A DNA stretch of 64,000 nt from Candidatus Pacearchaeota archaeon (GCA_023228245.1 JALOBN010000003.1:1-64000), one strand, 5' to 3'. Positions 1 to 8,878 are shown, counted from the stretch's first letter. The notes: a model not told the origin generated them from the sequence alone. Numbers and translations: made by a program.

Positions 1-1090
1 AAAACTTTTTTCTCTTCGCTGTTTTCTGAATTGAATATTGAATATCTCTAATTAAAATTCCTAAATTAACTCTAAATAAATTAGCAAGCAAATCACCAGA
101 TAATCTAACTCTCTTATTTGAATAATGGTCTTTATCTGTTCGCAATTCAGGATTATCTTTTGCAATTAAAAATTGTTTAAGCAATTTACAAATTGTAACT
201 GCCTTGTTCATTCTGTCTTCTTTTTTTGTTCCAACATGTGGAAGTAAATATGAATCAATTCTTTGTTTTATTCTATCAAGAATTTCTTTTTTCGTTCCTT
301 GCAATCCTGTCTTTTCTGCAATAAACATCATTGCATCTTCTTTCGTCGCTAAATTTACAAATTCGTAAAGATTAACGATAACTGAATCAGTTTCTTTTCC
401 AATATATTTTGCAATGTCTGATTCTTTTACCATTCCTAAAGCTTTCAAAATTACGACGATAGGTAGGTCTTTGAATCTGCTGAAAGATAATTCTAACAAA
501 CCATCTTTGCTCTCGGAAAGTGTGATTGGAATTCTGTAAGTTCCTTTCAAAGAAAATAATCTTAAAGTTAAATTACCTTTGCTATTTGTTTCAATAAATG
601 GTTGGTTTTCAGCTAAGTCTTCAGCCATTGTCATAACTCTTTCATTTCCGTTAATGATAAAATATCCTCCTGGATCCAAAGGATCAGAATAATTTTCCAT
701 TAATTGTTCCGGACTCATTCCGTGAGTATTACAAGCTTTACTCTTTACCATAATTGGAATTCTTCCGACTTCAACAGTTTCAGAATCAACTTGGTCGCCT
801 CTCTTCACAGTTATCTCCAAAGTAATTGGTGCAGAATAAGTCAAGTTTCTTAATCTTGCTTCATAAGGCATAATATAAGACGAACTTCCGTCAGCCTCAA
901 TAACTTTTGGTTTTTCAACTTTTATTTTTCCAAGTTGTATTTCAAATTCTTCGTTATTAATTGTTTCAGAAATTTCAGTTACGATTTCTTGCATTCTATG
1001 TTCAAGAAATTCATTGAAAGAAATTACATTTGATTCTACTAGAGAATGTTCCTCAAGATATTTTTTTATAATTGCATGATTATTTTTCAT
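1..1090 (-). CDS. rpoB: RNA polymerase subunit B (B''), N-terminal part
   Basis: N-terminal 363 residues of the second-largest RNA polymerase subunit, which forms one side of the active-site cleft. The gene runs off the left edge, so its 3' end is missing. The reading frame is open throughout and shows the archaeal RpoB lobe/protrusion features, including GGYFIINGNERV near residue 140 and the conserved QRIDSYLLPHVG stretch near residue 300. It starts with ATG at 1090, overlapping the TAA of the upstream rpoH by one base (TAATG), so the two are translationally coupled. Whether B is split into B'' and B', as in many archaea, cannot be decided from the part seen. Confidence 0.93.
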   Translation of the reverse strand, partial: MKNNHAIIKKYLEEHSLVESNVISFNEFLEHRMQEIVTEISETINNEEFEIQLGKIKVEKPKVIEADGSSSYIMPYEARLRNLTYSAPITLEITVKRGDQVDSETVEVGRIPIMVKSKACNTHGMSPEQLMENYSDPLDPGGYFIINGNERVMTMAEDLAENQPFIETNSKGNLTLRLFSLKGTYRIPITLSESKDGLLELSFSRFKDLPIVVILKALGMVKESDIAKYIGKETDSVIVNLYEFVNLATKEDAMMFIAEKTGLQGTKKEILDRIKQRIDSYLLPHVGTKKEDRMNKAVTICKLLKQFLIAKDNPELRTDKDHYSNKRVRLSGDLLANLFRVNLGILIRDIQYSIQKTAKRKKF

Positions 1091-1284
1091 TAGACAACCA
1101 CCCGATAATACACACCGCTTGTTCTTTCAATTTTAATCAAATCACCGACGCTGCAACCCTCTGGCAAACCTGCATCAGTAGAAAGTATTTTTGGAATTTG
1201 TGCTTTAGAAACATTTAATTTTTGCAATAGCTCGTCAGCTTCTTTTTCATTGAGTTTGATGTGTTTGGGTTGAAGAATGTGCAT
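1090..1284 (-). CDS. rpoH: RNA polymerase subunit H (Rpo5)
   Basis: Small 64-residue archaeal polymerase subunit equivalent to the C-terminal domain of eukaryotic Rpb5; it helps grip downstream DNA. It begins MHILQPKHIKLNEKEA, contains the family PKIL-D pattern and ends YYRVVV, as is typical. The loop before the final strand (ERTSGVYYR) is a few residues shorter than usual. It is the first gene of an rpoH-rpoB operon read leftward. Confidence 0.93.
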   Translation of the reverse strand: MHILQPKHIKLNEKEADELLQKLNVSKAQIPKILSTDAGLPEGCSVGDLIKIERTSGVYYRVVV

Positions 1285-1428
1285 TTTATAATTTTAATTC
1301 CAGCGTGAGCATGCTTAAACTTTTAACAACTTTGGAATAATAAAAAACAGCAAAATTTAGTTTAAAAATGTTTTGGTTAATCTTCAAAATTTTACATTTT
1401 TCTCTATTAATTTCATATTTTCATAGAA

Positions 1429-1492
1429 AAATGGCCTCGAAGTTGAAATAGGAAATTTCTCATTCGATTCCATTTAAAATAAATGGCCTCGA
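1429..1492 (-). repeat. Mini hairpin insertion A at the tRNA-Lys 3' end
   Basis: The 12-bp sequence aaatggcctcga occurs perfectly twice (1429-1440 and 1481-1492), repeating the 3' end of tRNA-Lys. The 40-bp insert between them, read on the minus strand, contains GAGAAATTTCCTATTTCAAC, a hairpin with a TTTCCT loop. The same core ends insertions B (nrdG) and C (tRNA-Val), at the same distance from the right-hand repeat. Confidence 0.7.
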
Positions 1493-1558
1493 GGGGATTT
1501 GAACCCCCGACACCTGGATTAAAAGTCCAGTGCTCTAACCAGGCTGAGCTACGAAGCC
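1484..1558 (-). tRNA. tRNA-Lys(TTT)
   Basis: A full cloverleaf on the minus strand. Acceptor GGCTTCG pairs with CGAGGCC, discriminator A, anticodon loop CTTTTAA on stem CTGGA/TCCAG, T-loop TTCAAAT. The anticodon TTT reads AAA/AAG. No intron and no encoded CCA. Both ends of the gene are copied again in flanking DNA. Confidence 0.95.
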
Positions 1559-1655
1559 ATATCTGAATTAATGTTTCGTAGCGAGAAATGTGTTTTAAAC
1601 ATTTCTACCAGCGTAGTTTCTTTTCTAAAGAAACCCGTGAACTACGAAGCCATAT
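1546..1655 (-). repeat. Insertion duplicating the tRNA-Lys 5' end
   Basis: The 17-bp stretch garctacgaagccatat is present at 1546-1562 (inside the tRNA 5' end) and again at 1639-1655, with one mismatch. The 76 bp between them hold two hairpins: agaaatgt/acatttct around 1584-1606 and gtttcttt/aaagaaac around 1616-1634, plus a cgtagcgagaaa string like those in the other small insertions. No coding potential was seen. Confidence 0.6.
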
Positions 1656-1700
1656 GTTAATTTGTTAGAAATCTTAATTTAAAAAAGCTTTGGAATTTCT

Positions 1701-2018
1701 CTAAATAAATTTTTTCAGTCGTCTTTCCAATTCATCTGCTTCCATTCCGCCAACAAAATTTTCTATAACTTTTCCGTCTTTTAATAAAACAAAATTTGGA
1801 ATTGAACTAACATTAAATTTTCTCGCGAGAGTTTCATTCTCGCCGACATTAACTTTTCCGAATTTTATTTTTTTAGAAAATTTTTCTGAAACTTCCTCGA
1901 CAATCGGCCCCATCATAACGCAAGGCATACACCATTCTGCAAAAAAATCAATAAACACAAGTCCGCTTTTTATAAAATCATCAAATTTTTTCCCGCTTAA
2001 TTCAACAACATTTTCCAT
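1701..2018 (-). CDS. trxA: Thioredoxin
   Basis: A 105-residue single-domain thioredoxin, the usual length for the family. The redox site is WCMPC at about residues 29-33 and the cis-proline loop is SSIPNFVLLKDG. It is a cytoplasmic protein-disulfide reductant. The gene stands alone beside the dNTP-synthesis block; NrdD of the anaerobic type normally uses formate rather than thioredoxin, so a direct link is unproven. Confidence 0.92.
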   Translation of the reverse strand: MENVVELSGKKFDDFIKSGLVFIDFFAEWCMPCVMMGPIVEEVSEKFSKKIKFGKVNVGENETLARKFNVSSIPNFVLLKDGKVIENFVGGMEADELERRLKKFI

Positions 2019-2108
2019 TTATATTTAGAATTATTCAATTTTATAAAAGTTTTGAAATATATTTTTAGTAATAATCTTATTTAAAAAAGAAATATATTTC
2101 CTATAATT

Positions 2109-3281
2109 ATGCAAATAAAATTAGTTGGTTCTACAAACAGAATTAAAAAACTTCAAACAGCAAAACGTTTTGTTCAAAATCACGCTAGAGAATGTTATTC
2201 TGAAAAAAGTTGGGATGAATTAATTGGAGAAGATTTTCAATCAGGATTAGTAAAATCATTAATTACCCGAGGACATCACAGTCCTTTCGACCATTTTCAA
2301 TTAAATTTTGAAATAAGGCAACTTCCAAAAATATTAGCAATGGTTTTGAACAATCAGGGAGTTTATACTACTTCAGAAAAATCCGCACGATATACTGTGA
2401 TGTCAGATATCAATCCCCATCAAAAAGAATTATATGATAAGTGGAAAGATTGGTATCTGGATGAAATAAGTTCTAGATTTCCAGAATCGACATTTTCAAA
2501 ACTTCATAAACGAGGAAGTGATGGAAAAACTCCGGCAGAAAAACTTTCTCAGGAAAATGCAAGATATGTGACAAGTGTTTTCACACCAACAAATATGACA
2601 CATACAGTTTCATTAAGACAGGCAAACATTCTTTATCATTTCTTTAATGATTTTATAGAAGAACATAATGATTCTTCAAACGAATTCAAAAAAAGATTAA
2701 CTGAACCAATGAAAGAATTTGTAAATTCTGAAGAAATACAAAAATGGATTATTAAAGAAGCACAAGTAAAAATGAAAGGTGGAATTCCTTTAAGATTCAT
2801 AAGAGATTCTGAAGTTGAAGAACATTTTGGAGAAGATATTTATTCAACAAATTATGATGCAAGTTTTGCTTCTTTTGCACAATTACAGCGACACAGATTA
2901 TCTGTTTATGATATTTCTGGAGGATTTGAAATTGGTGCATCAAAAGGATTTTATGTTCCACATTTAATTAAAGATTCAAGTAAGGAAAACGAGTGGTTAT
3001 CTGATTTAGAATCTGTTTCACAATATGATTTTCCCCAAGCTCAACTTTTAAGGGTTGGAGAAAGAGGAATGCGAGAGAATTTTCCAGCTAAATCAATTGA
3101 AAGGCTTTGCGGACTTGCTCAGTTAGAAACTGCTAAAATTGTTAGTGATGTTGGACAAAAATATTCTGAATATATTCCAGAAATGGAAAAATATGCAAAA
3201 CCTGCTTGTGAAGTTGAAGAAGGATGTAAAAAAGGAGGATGTATTTTCGGAAAAGAAAATTATCTTTCAAGATTAATATGA
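2109..3281 (+). CDS. thyX: ThyX-type flavin-dependent thymidylate synthase, double-domain form
   Basis: Converts dUMP to dTMP using methylenetetrahydrofolate and FAD. At 390 residues it is far longer than ordinary ThyX (about 220-250). The first half has the HHSPFDHF entry motif (56-63), SEKSARYT (89-96) and a downstream ARYVTSVFTPTN helix. The second half carries QLQRHRLSVYDISGG (258-272). The usual ThyX signature joins RHR and S-RY in one segment; here RHR is kept only in the second copy and S-RY only in the first. The C-terminus has three cysteines. The stop overlaps the tmk start (ATGA). Confidence 0.82.
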   Translation: MQIKLVGSTNRIKKLQTAKRFVQNHARECYSEKSWDELIGEDFQSGLVKSLITRGHHSPFDHFQLNFEIRQLPKILAMVLNNQGVYTTSEKSARYTVMSDINPHQKELYDKWKDWYLDEISSRFPESTFSKLHKRGSDGKTPAEKLSQENARYVTSVFTPTNMTHTVSLRQANILYHFFNDFIEEHNDSSNEFKKRLTEPMKEFVNSEEIQKWIIKEAQVKMKGGIPLRFIRDSEVEEHFGEDIYSTNYDASFASFAQLQRHRLSVYDISGGFEIGASKGFYVPHLIKDSSKENEWLSDLESVSQYDFPQAQLLRVGERGMRENFPAKSIERLCGLAQLETAKIVSDVGQKYSEYIPEMEKYAKPACEVEEGCKKGGCIFGKENYLSRLI

Positions 3282-3949
3282 AAGGAAAATTAATTACCAT
3301 AGAAGGAACAGATGCTTCTGGAAAAGATACGCAAACAACTCTTTTATGTGACAGATTAAAGAACGAAGGATTTTTTGTTGAAAGAAATTCTTTTCCAAGA
3401 TATAATACTCCGACGGGAAAAATTGTTGGCGGGCCTTTATTAGGAAAACCTGAAATTTCAAAAAGTTATTTTGAAAAACCTGCCGAAGTTGATCCAAAAG
3501 TTGCTTCTGCTTATTATGTAGCGGATAGAAGAAATAGTTTGCCTTTTATTCAAGAAATATTAAACTCTGGAACTCATTTAATTTTAGATAGATATGTTGA
3601 GTCAAACCACGGACATCAAGGGGGAAAAATTAGAGATCCCGACGAGAGATTAAATTTTTTTAGATGGCTTGACCATTTAGAATATAATATGTTTGAACTT
3701 CCTCGTCCGGATTTAACTTTGTTTCTTTACATGCCTTTTGAAAAAGGAATAGAATTGAAATCAAAAATGGGAGTTCAATTAGATGGAGTAGAAAAAGATT
3801 TTGATTATTTAAAAAATTCAGAAGAATCTTATTTGCAATTAGCAGATTTTTATAATTGGAAAAAAATTGATTGTGTTTGGGAAAATGGGTTAAAAACCAA
3901 AGAAAATATTCACGAGGAAGTTTATAAGATTGTTAAAGAAATTTTGTAA
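3278..3949 (+). CDS. tmk: Thymidylate kinase
   Basis: Phosphorylates dTMP to dTDP, the step after ThyX. The P-loop is EGTDASGKDTQ at residues 8-18 and the DRYVESNHGHQGG segment carries the DR motif and LID-type region. The ATG at 3278 was chosen because it overlaps the thyX stop as ATGA and puts the P-loop at the normal N-terminal position; an earlier in-frame ATG at 3239 lies deep within thyX. 223 residues. It ends directly against the convergent dut gene with no intervening base. Confidence 0.92.
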   Translation: MKGKLITIEGTDASGKDTQTTLLCDRLKNEGFFVERNSFPRYNTPTGKIVGGPLLGKPEISKSYFEKPAEVDPKVASAYYVADRRNSLPFIQEILNSGTHLILDRYVESNHGHQGGKIRDPDERLNFFRWLDHLEYNMFELPRPDLTLFLYMPFEKGIELKSKMGVQLDGVEKDFDYLKNSEESYLQLADFYNWKKIDCVWENGLKTKENIHEEVYKIVKEIL

Positions 3950-4426
3950 TTATTTTCCTGTACTTCCGAATCCGCCTGTTCCTCTTATTGTTTCTGAAAG
4001 TTCATTAACTTCTTCAACTTCTGCAGTTTCTATTTTCTGAATTAATAACTGTGCAATTTTCTGCCCTTTTTTAATTTCATAATCCTCCGACGACAAATTA
4101 ACTAAAATAATTTTATATTCTCCTCTGTAAGTATGTTCAATGACTCCTCCCATTGTTTTAATCCCTTTCAGTGCAATTCCGCTTTTATCCCAGACTAGAG
4201 AAACATAACCTTTTGGTAATTCAATAGACAAACCCGTTTTTATTAATGCACGGTGTTTTGGTTTCAAAATTAAATCTTCTATAGAAAATAAATCCATTCC
4301 GGCATCTCCGACATGAGAATATTTTGGAATTATTGCGTTAGGATTTAATTTTTTAATTTTAATTTTTACTTTTTCATCTTGGATATTTTCCAATTCAATT
4401 TTTGTTTTTTCATTTTGTTTTTTCAT
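3950..4426 (-). CDS. dut: dUTP diphosphatase
   Basis: Hydrolyses dUTP to dUMP, supplying ThyX substrate and keeping uracil out of DNA. All five trimeric dUTPase motifs are visible in order: DAGMDL, KSGIALKG, GVIEHTYRGEYK, GQKIAQLLI and the C-terminal RGTGGFGSTG arm. Motif 3 has Glu where Asp is common (GVIE). About 25 extra charged residues precede the core. Its start overlaps the stop of the dCMP deaminase gene (ATGA), so the two are coupled. Confidence 0.93.
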   Translation of the reverse strand: MKKQNEKTKIELENIQDEKVKIKIKKLNPNAIIPKYSHVGDAGMDLFSIEDLILKPKHRALIKTGLSIELPKGYVSLVWDKSGIALKGIKTMGGVIEHTYRGEYKIILVNLSSEDYEIKKGQKIAQLLIQKIETAEVEEVNELSETIRGTGGFGSTGK

Positions 4427-4941
4427 TGATATATTTCTCTCGACGCTGTGTCTTTTAGAATATTAACGCACCTTTGAATATCTAATTCTAACTTTCTAAT
4501 TTTGATTCCTCTTGTTAAAAAAATTTCTTTTGTTAATTTGCTCGGTTCTTGATATTCTTTTAAATACACGACTTCTCCAATATTATAATTGGCTATTCTT
4601 CTTGCACAATTATTGCATGGATAATAAATTGTGTATAATGTTGCATCTTTTGTTCTTTCTTTTCCTGCTTCACTTAATGCATTGTCTTCTGCATGTAATC
4701 CAATACATTCTCCAGTTTCTTTTGTATTAAAGTCAACGCCAAATTTTTCTTTTCTGCATCCCAACTCAAGACAATTTTTTATTCCTTCGGGTGCTCCGTT
4801 ATATCCTTCACTTTTAATTCTTCTATCTTTTACAACCACAGCACCACTATGCAAATGTTGGCAACTTGAACGTGAAGCAACTGTTATCGCAGCCATCATA
4901 AACATTTCATCCCAAGTTAATCTTTCATCTTTCCAATCCAT
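4423..4941 (-). CDS. Deoxycytidylate deaminase family protein
   Basis: Zinc-dependent deaminase of the dCMP/ComEB type, predicted to make dUMP from dCMP. The catalytic HAE motif is in GLHAEDNAL and the PCNNCARR motif supplies the two zinc cysteines. Further cysteines (NCLELGC) resemble the second zinc site of dCMP deaminases. 172 residues, typical size. The position directly before dut, and opposite thyX-tmk, supports a role in dTTP supply. Confidence 0.88.
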   Translation of the reverse strand: MDWKDERLTWDEMFMMAAITVASRSSCQHLHSGAVVVKDRRIKSEGYNGAPEGIKNCLELGCRKEKFGVDFNTKETGECIGLHAEDNALSEAGKERTKDATLYTIYYPCNNCARRIANYNIGEVVYLKEYQEPSKLTKEIFLTRGIKIRKLELDIQRCVNILKDTASREIYQ

Positions 4942-4978
4942 ATTTTAAAAAAATAATTCTCCTTTTTTAAGATTTATA

Positions 4979-5758
4979 TTATCTAATCTTCGTGTTGGGA
5001 AGATATTTAATTGCTTCGTCTTTTCCTTTTTCTAAAATTTCCGAAGGTGTTTTTGAAAAAGTTTCCATTCGTAAATCAAGAAGTTCATTTTCTCGAGGAA
5101 CAAATTTTTGTAAAAAATATTTATGTTGATTACTCCCAGTGCAGTCATAAATTAATTTTGCAGTTTCTCCAATTTCTTTCGGCGTCATAAATGAAATAAC
5201 TGGAGCCGAGTGAGAAATTTCCTGTTTCGACTCTGGCGTCATAAAACTTATTTTTTTATTTTTTCTAATTACGGGAACAACGGTTGTTCTAAATTCATAA
5301 TCTGGAAATTGCGAAACAATTGCAATTGATTTTTCATAACTGTCTTTTGCATCAATGAATTCTTTTCCAATTAAATCAGCATAAATTTGAGCCGGACCTT
5401 TTACATCCATTGCAACATAGTCAATTAAATTTTCTTTTTTTAAATTATCGAGTAAACTATAATTGCTTCCGTTTGTATCTAATTTAATTGTCAAACCTTT
5501 TTCTTTAATTTTTCTTGCAAAATAAATTAAATCTGGTTGCAGCGTCGGTTCTCCTCCGCAAAGAACAACCCCATCAATCCAGTTTTTTTTTGAATCCAGA
5601 TAATCAAAAAAATATTTTTCGTCAATAATTTTTCCTTCTTCTAAAAGATGTTTAGCATGACAAGTTGGACAACGATAATTACATTCTGGAGAAAATAAAA
5701 TTACAGAAAGTTTTCCGGGGTAATCTGTAGAAGAAATTTGAAAATTTCTTATTTTCAT
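4979..5758 (-). CDS. nrdG: Anaerobic ribonucleotide reductase activating protein, with in-frame insertion
   Basis: Radical SAM enzyme that generates the glycyl radical on NrdD. The CxxxCxxC cluster motif reads CNYRCPTC near residues 27-34, followed by GGEPTLQPD. Near residues 170-195 the peptide ISFMTP occurs twice, 18 residues apart. The DNA shows this to be a 43-bp hairpin insertion flanked by an 11-bp direct repeat (5181-5245), adding exactly 18 codons without breaking the frame. The start overlaps the nrdD stop, so it is coupled to nrdD. 259 residues is longer than bacterial NrdG. Confidence 0.9.
   Translation of the reverse strand: MKIRNFQISSTDYPGKLSVILFSPECNYRCPTCHAKHLLEEGKIIDEKYFFDYLDSKKNWIDGVVLCGGEPTLQPDLIYFARKIKEKGLTIKLDTNGSNYSLLDNLKKENLIDYVAMDVKGPAQIYADLIGKEFIDAKDSYEKSIAIVSQFPDYEFRTTVVPVIRKNKKISFMTPESKQEISHSAPVISFMTPKEIGETAKLIYDCTGSNQHKYFLQKFVPRENELLDLRMETFSKTPSEILEKGKDEAIKYLPNTKIR
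5181..5245 (+). repeat. Mini hairpin insertion B inside nrdG
   Basis: The direct repeat ggcgtcataaa lies at 5181-5191 and 5235-5245. The 43-bp insert ends with a near-palindrome gagtgagaaatttcctgttt followed by cgactc. The repeat period is 54 bp, a multiple of three, so nrdG stays open. The core matches insertions A and C. Confidence 0.75.
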
Positions 5759-8700
5759 TTTTCTAAATAATTTTTAATCGCAGATTCTGCTTCTTTAAGA
5801 TTTATAGGAATTGTTGTTCCGTTTCTTCCTTTAGTTTCTCCTCGGTAAATTACATTTGAATTTTTATCAAGAATAATTAATACCGGAAGTTGTGATAAAT
5901 TTACATCTCCTAGCATCGCCTGAACTAAACCATCTTCAGTGTTTGCTTCGTAAGAAACTACATTAAATTTCTCACCATATTCTTCAGCAATTTTTTTGTA
6001 TTTGCTAACTTGCTTTACATCATCACATAATGGACAATCATTTTTCCCGATGCTGATTGCAGTAATTCCGTCATGAGGATTTTTCAAATGGGGAACTTCC
6101 CTCATTTCAGACGTGGAGTTTTTCATAGAATAATTTCCATTTTCTCTTGCAGTAAGTTCACCGCCTTTTCCTTTTGATTCATTCCAATCTTTGAAAGGAT
6201 CGCTGTAATAACCAACAACTCTTGTGAGCCAACCCATTGTGTCTTTTTCTTCATTTCCACAATTTCCACATTTTTTAACTAAACCTCTCTCGGTGCTACT
6301 GCATTTTTTACAGATTGTAAACTCGGGACTTATTACTAATTGTGCTGTTTGTGTATTTTCCCAAGTTTTTTTGATAAGTGAATAAATACTTTCAGCGTCG
6401 GGTTTCTCTTCTCCAACAAATGCGTGAGTTATTGCACCAGAATCAATTGCTGGATGGAACTTTGCTTGTAACTGGATTCTTGTTATCAAATCAATTGGAG
6501 CGTCAGCTCTTGGATGTATTGAATTTGAATAATAAGTTTTGTCACCTGCAATATCTCCTCTGATAACATCTTTTGATTCAGGAAATCTTTTCAAATCTGT
6601 TTTACTCAATCTTCTCGTAGCTGATTCAGCAGGACTTTCTTCAAGCGAGAATTTCATTCCAAATTCCTCGCCGTATTTTTTTGCCTGAATATTCATATGT
6701 GCAATTGTCTTCAATGCATTGTTGCTAAATTCTTCAGAATTCATTTCATGAATTTCTTTTCCAGTAATAAATTGAACTGCTTCATTTAACCCAATCATTC
6801 CAATTATATACGTTGATTTATCAACGTTAATATAAGGTTGCCCGTCTAAACTAGGTCGTCCTGTTTGCCACTGCGGTCTTCCTGGTTTTTGAAGTGATTT
6901 AATATACTCTTTTTTTTGAATATGTGCACGAACTACAATTTCCATTGTCTTATCAATTTCTTCAAGAAGTCCTTCAATATTTTTCTTTCCATTCCTAACT
7001 GCACGATATGCTGCTTGCGGAAGATTTATTGTAACATTTTGAAAACCGCAAAATCTCATTGATTCAGGATGTTTCAAAAAATAATTATCTTCTATCTTGG
7101 TTCTTAATCTACAACATGCTGCAAGGGAAACTTCATCTCTATCAAAAACAAAATAAGGCGAACCATTATGACTTGCAACCTCGCAAGCTTCATGTAAAAT
7201 TTCTTCTTGTTCGGAATCTGTAAAAGTATCTTTATCTAAATGTAAATCACATTTTGGGAATGCAAACGGCTGCCCATACTTATCGCCTTTTTTCCACACT
7301 TTCAAAAGATTCTTTGCAAATTTTTTTGTAATTTTATCAAAGTCACCATAGGTTATTGGTTTTTCATTTTCATCTAAAAACCATTCTTGAATTAATTCAT
7401 TACCTTCTTCACCGTCGAGTTTCTCTCGCATAACCATTTTTCCAGTTTCATCTAAAAGTTCCATCAGTGAATAACCTGATTTTGTTTTTTCTTCAAGTTT
7501 ATTTTCTTTTAGGAAAATTGTCTTCCCATCTCTTTTAATTCCATATTTTCCTCCAGGCAAAACTGCGATGGTATCTTTCATATAAACAGGAACTCCAGTA
7601 TGAATATTAAAATCAATAAATAATGTCTGTCCTCCTCGTGAAAACGCATTTTGTGATGCAGCATAAATCACTTCTTGTCCTCTTTGTTGCATGAAATTAT
7701 CAATTTCTTCTTCGGTTAAAATAGAAATAGGATTCTGTTTCCACCCCATTAATTCTCTTTCTAATTTAGAAAATATTTCTTCCGCACCATTTTCAGAAGA
7801 GGGAAATTCTTGTTTAATTCTATCTAATTCTTTCATTCTATCATTAATTCTTTCCAAACCTTTTTCTTCCAAATCAGATTCTATAAGTGGAGCATACATA
7901 ACGTTAAAATAACCAACTCCAAGAGCCCCTGCATAATATGCTTGCATCGCAGCAAAAAAAGTATTCAAATGTCCTGTTAATGTTTCAGTATGCTTTGCAG
8001 GTGAAGATGCAGTTTGCAAGTTATTTAATTCAAGTCCAAATTTTTTCAAATATTCTAATGAATGTGCAGAACAATAAACTCTCGTAGGTAAATCTAAATC
8101 ATGCAAATGAATTGCTGCATCTGAATGGGCTCTTGCAATTTCTCCATCAAAAATTCTCGTTAATGCATACTCTTTACCAATCATTCCTGCAATAGTAAAA
8201 TTTACTGCTTCAGGATTATTTGTTTTAATATTGCTGTTCTCTCCATTCTTTTCTCCGATTATTTTTTCTAAATCCCCTTTTGGAATAATAAAATTTCTGT
8301 ACCTCTCAGCTGCTTCATGAAATCCAAGTTTTCTCAATTCTACATTTGCAAATTCTCTTATCATTCCAGTTGTTACTAAATTAACTTTTGAAAGAACAAT
8401 TTCATTTTCTACATTTTTTGCAACGCCTTTTGCAGTGTTTAAATCTACGTTTGCTTCATCAATTAATGAATAAACAATTCTTTCTCGGTCCCAACCAGAA
8501 GTTATATCTTCTGTTTGTGATGAAACCATTAAGAAGCTATCTGTCGAACTTTTGCTTCCAGATTCTCCAAGAATTCTAACTTTTTTTCGTTTTTCAGCAT
8601 AACTTTCAAAAGCATCCGCGACGAGAGGGAAACCCGATTCTCTTATGGATTCTATTGCTCTTGAATTAATATAATCAACATCTGGCATATTTCCATTTCC

Positions 8701-8877
8701 TGAAAGTTTTTCTAAAGTAATTTCAGTACATCTTTCAATTGCTTCTGGATTTTTTTGTCCGATGCTATCAAATGCTTTCCCTATGGCATGTTTTATTTTT
8801 TCAGAATCAAAATTTACTAAATTACCATCCCTTTTTTTTGCAACTTTCGGAAGCTTTAAATCCACTTCTAATGTCAT
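5755..8877 (-). CDS. nrdD: Anaerobic ribonucleoside-triphosphate reductase with C-terminal thioredoxin-fold domain
   Basis: Oxygen-sensitive class III reductase making dNTPs from NTPs. At 1040 residues it is much longer than the usual 600-800. Order of domains: two ATP-cone regulatory domains (about 10-100 and 120-205), the catalytic barrel, a four-Cys zinc site (C856, C859, C870, C873), and the glycyl-radical motif RVVGY with Gly889. After that, where the protein should end, comes an extra domain (about 935-1040) with CPLC at 948-951 and a SQLPVLIILD cis-Pro strand, a thioredoxin/glutaredoxin fold. No intein motifs were seen. Operon order is nrdR-nrdD-nrdG. Confidence 0.93.
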   Translation of the reverse strand: MTLEVDLKLPKVAKKRDGNLVNFDSEKIKHAIGKAFDSIGQKNPEAIERCTEITLEKLSGNGNMPDVDYINSRAIESIRESGFPLVADAFESYAEKRKKVRILGESGSKSSTDSFLMVSSQTEDITSGWDRERIVYSLIDEANVDLNTAKGVAKNVENEIVLSKVNLVTTGMIREFANVELRKLGFHEAAERYRNFIIPKGDLEKIIGEKNGENSNIKTNNPEAVNFTIAGMIGKEYALTRIFDGEIARAHSDAAIHLHDLDLPTRVYCSAHSLEYLKKFGLELNNLQTASSPAKHTETLTGHLNTFFAAMQAYYAGALGVGYFNVMYAPLIESDLEEKGLERINDRMKELDRIKQEFPSSENGAEEIFSKLERELMGWKQNPISILTEEEIDNFMQQRGQEVIYAASQNAFSRGGQTLFIDFNIHTGVPVYMKDTIAVLPGGKYGIKRDGKTIFLKENKLEEKTKSGYSLMELLDETGKMVMREKLDGEEGNELIQEWFLDENEKPITYGDFDKITKKFAKNLLKVWKKGDKYGQPFAFPKCDLHLDKDTFTDSEQEEILHEACEVASHNGSPYFVFDRDEVSLAACCRLRTKIEDNYFLKHPESMRFCGFQNVTINLPQAAYRAVRNGKKNIEGLLEEIDKTMEIVVRAHIQKKEYIKSLQKPGRPQWQTGRPSLDGQPYINVDKSTYIIGMIGLNEAVQFITGKEIHEMNSEEFSNNALKTIAHMNIQAKKYGEEFGMKFSLEESPAESATRRLSKTDLKRFPESKDVIRGDIAGDKTYYSNSIHPRADAPIDLITRIQLQAKFHPAIDSGAITHAFVGEEKPDAESIYSLIKKTWENTQTAQLVISPEFTICKKCSSTERGLVKKCGNCGNEEKDTMGWLTRVVGYYSDPFKDWNESKGKGGELTARENGNYSMKNSTSEMREVPHLKNPHDGITAISIGKNDCPLCDDVKQVSKYKKIAEEYGEKFNVVSYEANTEDGLVQAMLGDVNLSQLPVLIILDKNSNVIYRGETKGRNGTTIPINLKEAESAIKNYLEK

Positions 8878-8878
8878 G

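Noticed and set aside
3239..3281. Upstream ATG for thymidylate kinase
   Set aside because: It lies 43 bp inside thyX; the ATG overlapping the thyX stop puts the P-loop at the usual place.
5755..8877. Possible intein in the over-long nrdD
   Set aside because: The extra length is accounted for by two ATP-cone domains and the C-terminal thioredoxin-fold domain; no splice-junction motifs were seen.
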